This document shows positions 60,633 to 64,000 of a stretch of DNA of 64,000 bases, one piece after another. Position 1 is the stretch's first letter. Every line of letters starts with the position of its first letter. The translations under genes were made by a program, and so were the position numbers. This DNA comes from Pempheris klunzingeri. Taxonomy: Eukaryota; Chordata; Actinopteri; Acropomatiformes; Pempheridae. The notes beneath the pieces were generated by a model. It was not told the origin of the DNA. It saw nothing but the letters and a program-made list of their open reading frames with translations, and searched no databases. The stretch lies in NCBI RefSeq assembly GCF_042242105.1, contig NC_092027.1, positions 3,609,506-3,673,505 of the forward strand, in the 5' to 3' direction.

Positions 60633-62640
60633 TATTTCTGTAATTAAAAAGCAACACACTTAGAAAACACCTGCCCTCCTCCTCCTCTTTCTTACTATGC
60701 TCTTCTTTTTTTTTCTACTTTCATGTGAAACGAGACCATGCACGGCTGCGTTTCAATCATCTTAGTTTGTTTCCTTTCCATGAATCCTCTCCTCCTATCG
60801 GCTGACACGGCTGTTAAGTTTCAGGATCGATGTGGAGTACGAACCCCAGCCAGCAGCCTCAGCTGTGGCTGGCTAACATGTCTACTGAATCGGCCACTTT
60901 GCTATTCAAACAACCATTGTTTTGAGGGACCCCATTACAAAAGTGTAAGGTGGCTATTATAAAGCTGGCTGGTTGAAAGTTAATGGTTTTAGGTTTATGC
61001 TGTTATTTTTTCAATAACATCTAATCAGATTTACAGAGAAGAGGATGTGAAAGGAATCAGGTAAAGATGTTCAATCCCGGGAGGGATGGATATAAAAAAA
61101 TCTACAGGAGAACAGAAGAGGCAAGAGTTAAGTAAATACTGCGATAATGCGATGATAACACAGCCCATGCACTTCCTCACTAGTCCTTTCGACAGTATGT
61201 GTTGCTATTAACAAAGTCACAATCTTAGATTGGTTGCTTTATCAGCAACATGTTTATGAGTCTAGTTTTAGAAAGCAATTCAATGCTATGAGCGTCACAA
61301 AATTATAACTATTTATTGCTTGGAAAAGTAACACAGAGGCGTGTTCTCCCAGACTAGATGCCAGTGCAGTATGTGTTGGAAATAACATCCTTTCTAAGAG
61401 TACATATGGTTTGTGGAAGACAACCCTCCCTGTTTCAAAAGACTACAGTTTATCTCTTCATTATCAAACCTCTGATCTTCTGTTTCCTGATCATCTCCCC
61501 ACTGAGACAAAGGTAACATGTTTTCTGCAGCACAAACAAGGAAGTGTCACGGTTTCATTGCTCTATTTTGGCATGCATTTGCCCTTTATTTTCCACACCT
61601 CTGGCTACTTTCACAATAGTAAAAGCAGTTCTGACGTTTGGTTATCTATATGCATGAAGAGGCTGGGAATGCCATGCATAACCATATTGCTCACACACCA
61701 AGAAAAGCATGCATGTAATCACATGTTAGTAAAGCTGAACTGACATTTAATAACTGATAACTGTTAAACCCTTTAGGGAAGTATAGGCCCATGAAAAATT
61801 AACGACGTAATACACTCTGAAATTAACTGTGACATAAGTGAAGTAAGGATATCTTTCATGCAAAACACTGGCAATGCAAGACGTGTTTTACGTTGTTTTT
61901 CATGAGCCTCCTCTCCCCTCTGCAGCTGCACAACCTATGAATAAATGATGTAGCGAGCTTCTCAGGCAAATTAATTAATTTCCCACGGGCTATAGCTATC
62001 TGACAACTTAGGGGCCGTTGTTAGTGTAATATAAACCAACGTTTCAGTGGTCTGAGAGCCATTTTTAACGAGGGGCACAAAGCTGGCTCCCAAACTGTGG
62101 CACTGCTAGCAGCGGGCTGGCGTTAGCAGTGATTCATTAAAAAAAAAAATCGTGTAAATACGAATTTGTCAGAAAACATTTAAAGCAGGGAGCCCATTGC
62201 GAAGCGGCCAGGATGTGTTACACTGCACATACCCAGCTGCCAGGGGCTTCATGAGGCTGTAAACAAACATGGCTAGCGCTAGCTGGTTAACGCAACAAGA
62301 CAAGGGGAGCTAGCTAACTTGCCTCCATTAATTTTCTCCTTTTGTTCGCTGGCTTTGCTCAAGCTACAAGGAGGCCTGTATGTTCATGTGCTTAACTAGC
62401 TTTGTCGCTTAGTTTACACAAGCATCCTCGCTCCCTACGCCTCCATTCCTCACTCCCTGCTCATCTCGCCGAGAGAAAATAAAAAAAGAGGAGAAAAAAA
62501 AGTCTCGAATAAAAAAAAAAAAAAAAAAAAACGAAGACAGAAAAAAAAAACGTCGACGCCGTTGCCTCTGTAGGAGACGCAGCTTCATGCAGACTTCCGG
62601 CGGTTGGGACGACAGAGCTCTCAGACTCACTGAAAATAAC
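60633..62640 (-). other. znf384: znf384 5' intron(s) and CpG-rich promoter region
   Basis: The acceptor TAATTACAG (60638-60646) precedes the start-codon exon, so at least one untranslated exon lies upstream. The CpG-rich stretch at about 62540-62620 contains CCGGAAGT (ETS-type, minus strand, near 62598) and is the best promoter candidate. The exact first exon and donor could not be fixed. The rest is AT-rich and featureless. Confidence 0.45.
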
Positions 62641-64000
62641 AGATCATTAACAACCGACTAATAACTCCTGTGTTAATTACCGGTCAGATCGATTCCCCGT
62701 CAACCCCCCCGGAGCTTCCTCGGGTCGGGACAGTTGGGAAACTTTGTCCAAATCCGCCCCTCAAACCCCTCAGATATGCCTTTTTTTTCTTCGGGTTTTT
62801 TTCCTTTTTTTCCCTCCAGCTCTCCACAGCGGAGTCAACGCGCTCCGAGCGGAGCAGGCGCGTTTCCGGTCGCATCTTTCAAAATAAGATACGCACGAAC
62901 CGCCATCTTTATTGTTATTTTATTTATTTTATTCTATTTTGATTTGATTTAGACATTTTACTGTTGGAGATTATTCTATTTCATTTTTTAAAAATGATCT
63001 TAATGGTATTTTGTTATCCATTCTTATTATCTTAACTATTACTTTTGTCTTGTTTTGGTGTGCATTAGTCTCCAAAATCTATTTTTAACAACCTTTAATG
63101 GCACACAAAAGACACATAAAAAGCATTATTATTTGTCAAAATGGTGCCGTATAAATAAAGTTTATTAACAGCAGCAGCAGCATAAGAAGAGAAATACAAG
63201 TACAGGTAAGTATAAATAAACGAATAAATAATAAATATGCATATGATTAAAAAGAATAAAGGATATAATGCATATGTAAACTATACAAAAGCATCTGGCG
63301 ATAGAATTGAAAAATTACAAGGTAAAGTAACCCTGGTGTGATTAATAGCAGCAGAGTCAACAGGTCTATTCAGTGTGAACAGCGTAAATGGTCATATTAT
63401 ATAATAATATATTCACTGCACCCTGGACTGTTATACAAAATATGTATACGAATAACAACAACTGTAACTTTTGTTAGTTCTCTTTGGCCCGAGAACATTT
63501 ATTACAATAATATATTGGCTGTGTAGTTGTCAGTTATGGCTCCACTGAGTGTTTTTAATTTTGTCTTTCAGCTCATTAAAGTCTTGGTTTTGAAAACAGA
63601 ACCCTCCCACCTCCTGTGCCAGTCTGGCTGTCTCTCGCTAACTTGACGGAGCTGCTGAGGTGCACACACCGCCTTCCGGTGTGTTAATTCTCCGGTCAGT
63701 GTGCGGGGAGTGAAGCACGACTCATTTCCAGGTGTATTTAAGTCTTGAATTGGATGCTATGGTTATGTTCTTCAGCATGGCACGGTTTTCAAATTCATTT
63801 CAACTCGAAGAAGTCCCCATAGCTGCAGTGTTCTTGAATCAACAACCCAATAACTTGTTATCTTCCATTGGTAGGTTTAGCTCATGTCCACAGCAGCTGG
63901 AATCTGTTTCATCAATCATTTCTCCTGGCTTTAGCATCGGGGCAGGTGGTTAGATGGCTGCTAGTTTGAATCCCTGGACAAATAAATAAATAAATAAATA
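62641..64000. other. Gene-free end of the window with simple repeats
   Basis: A CpG-rich shoulder continues to about 62900, including GCCATCTT (YY1-type) at 62902-62909. Further on there is AT-rich DNA, a (CAG)4 run near 63170, a short tRNA-SINE-like piece at about 63934-63975 ('ggggcaggtggttagatggctgctagtttgaatccctgg') and (AAAT)n at 63978-64000. A 73-codon open frame at 63732-63953 has no recognisable domain. Confidence 0.45.

Noticed and set aside
63732-63953. 73-codon plus-strand frame as the start of a next gene
   Set aside because: No recognisable domain and no supporting splice sites; it ends in a SINE-like piece.
1-64000. CRISPR arrays, bacterial operons, tRNA or rRNA genes
   Set aside because: No regularly spaced direct repeats with unique spacers, and no complete tRNA or rRNA. 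The only tRNA-like sequences are degraded SINE heads at 30.1 and 63.9 kb.

Overview
The window is nuclear DNA of a ray-finned fish, most likely a spiny-rayed teleost. The genes have introns with GT-AG borders, intergenic DNA is AT-rich, and fossils of LINEs, SINEs, hAT and pogo-like elements are common. The gene set is the teleost MHC class I / extended MHC block. All coordinates and translations were worked out by hand from the sequence; no searches were run.

Layout: (1) 888-6392 (-), a complete MHC class I heavy-chain gene in 7 coding exons (352 aa) with a promoter at 6490-6625 that holds an X1-X2-Y module and interferon-response-like motifs. (2) 9514-12955 (+), tapasin (tapbp; 8 exons, 442 aa), divergent from the class I gene, with its own ISRE at 9396-9407. 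(3) 12956-17660, the tapbp 3' UTR followed by a repeat-rich interval (LINE fragment, hAT fragments, three microsatellites), then the daxx promoter. (4) 17693-25154 (+), daxx (10 coding exons, 761 aa). (5) 25155-32937, daxx 3' UTR and intergenic DNA with a tRNA-derived SINE. (6) 32938-37318 (-), zbtb22 (4 coding exons, 787 aa), with a 5' UTR exon near 39.5 kb. (7) 40908-46310 (-), kifc1 (16 coding exons, 628 aa), with promoter and exon 1 near 47.4 kb. (8) 51892-60632 (-), znf384-like (10 coding exons, 593 aa with both copies of a duplicated zinc-finger exon). (9) 60.6-64 kb, its 5' region and promoter, then gene-free sequence.

Functionally, the class I heavy chain and tapasin belong to one pathway: tapasin loads and edits peptides on class I in the ER. 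Both carry interferon-type promoter motifs. The other four are housekeeping nuclear or mitotic genes (histone H3.3 chaperone/SUMO-dependent corepressor, BTB zinc-finger repressor, minus-end spindle kinesin, C2H2 transcription factor) that are linked to the MHC in vertebrates.

No wholly new gene system is evident. The most notable items are the X1-X2-Y enhanceosome, the 97% identical tandem zinc-finger exons in znf384, two RT-less LINE copies in inverted orientation around the class I/tapbp pair, and several small transposons with clear ends and target-site duplications.
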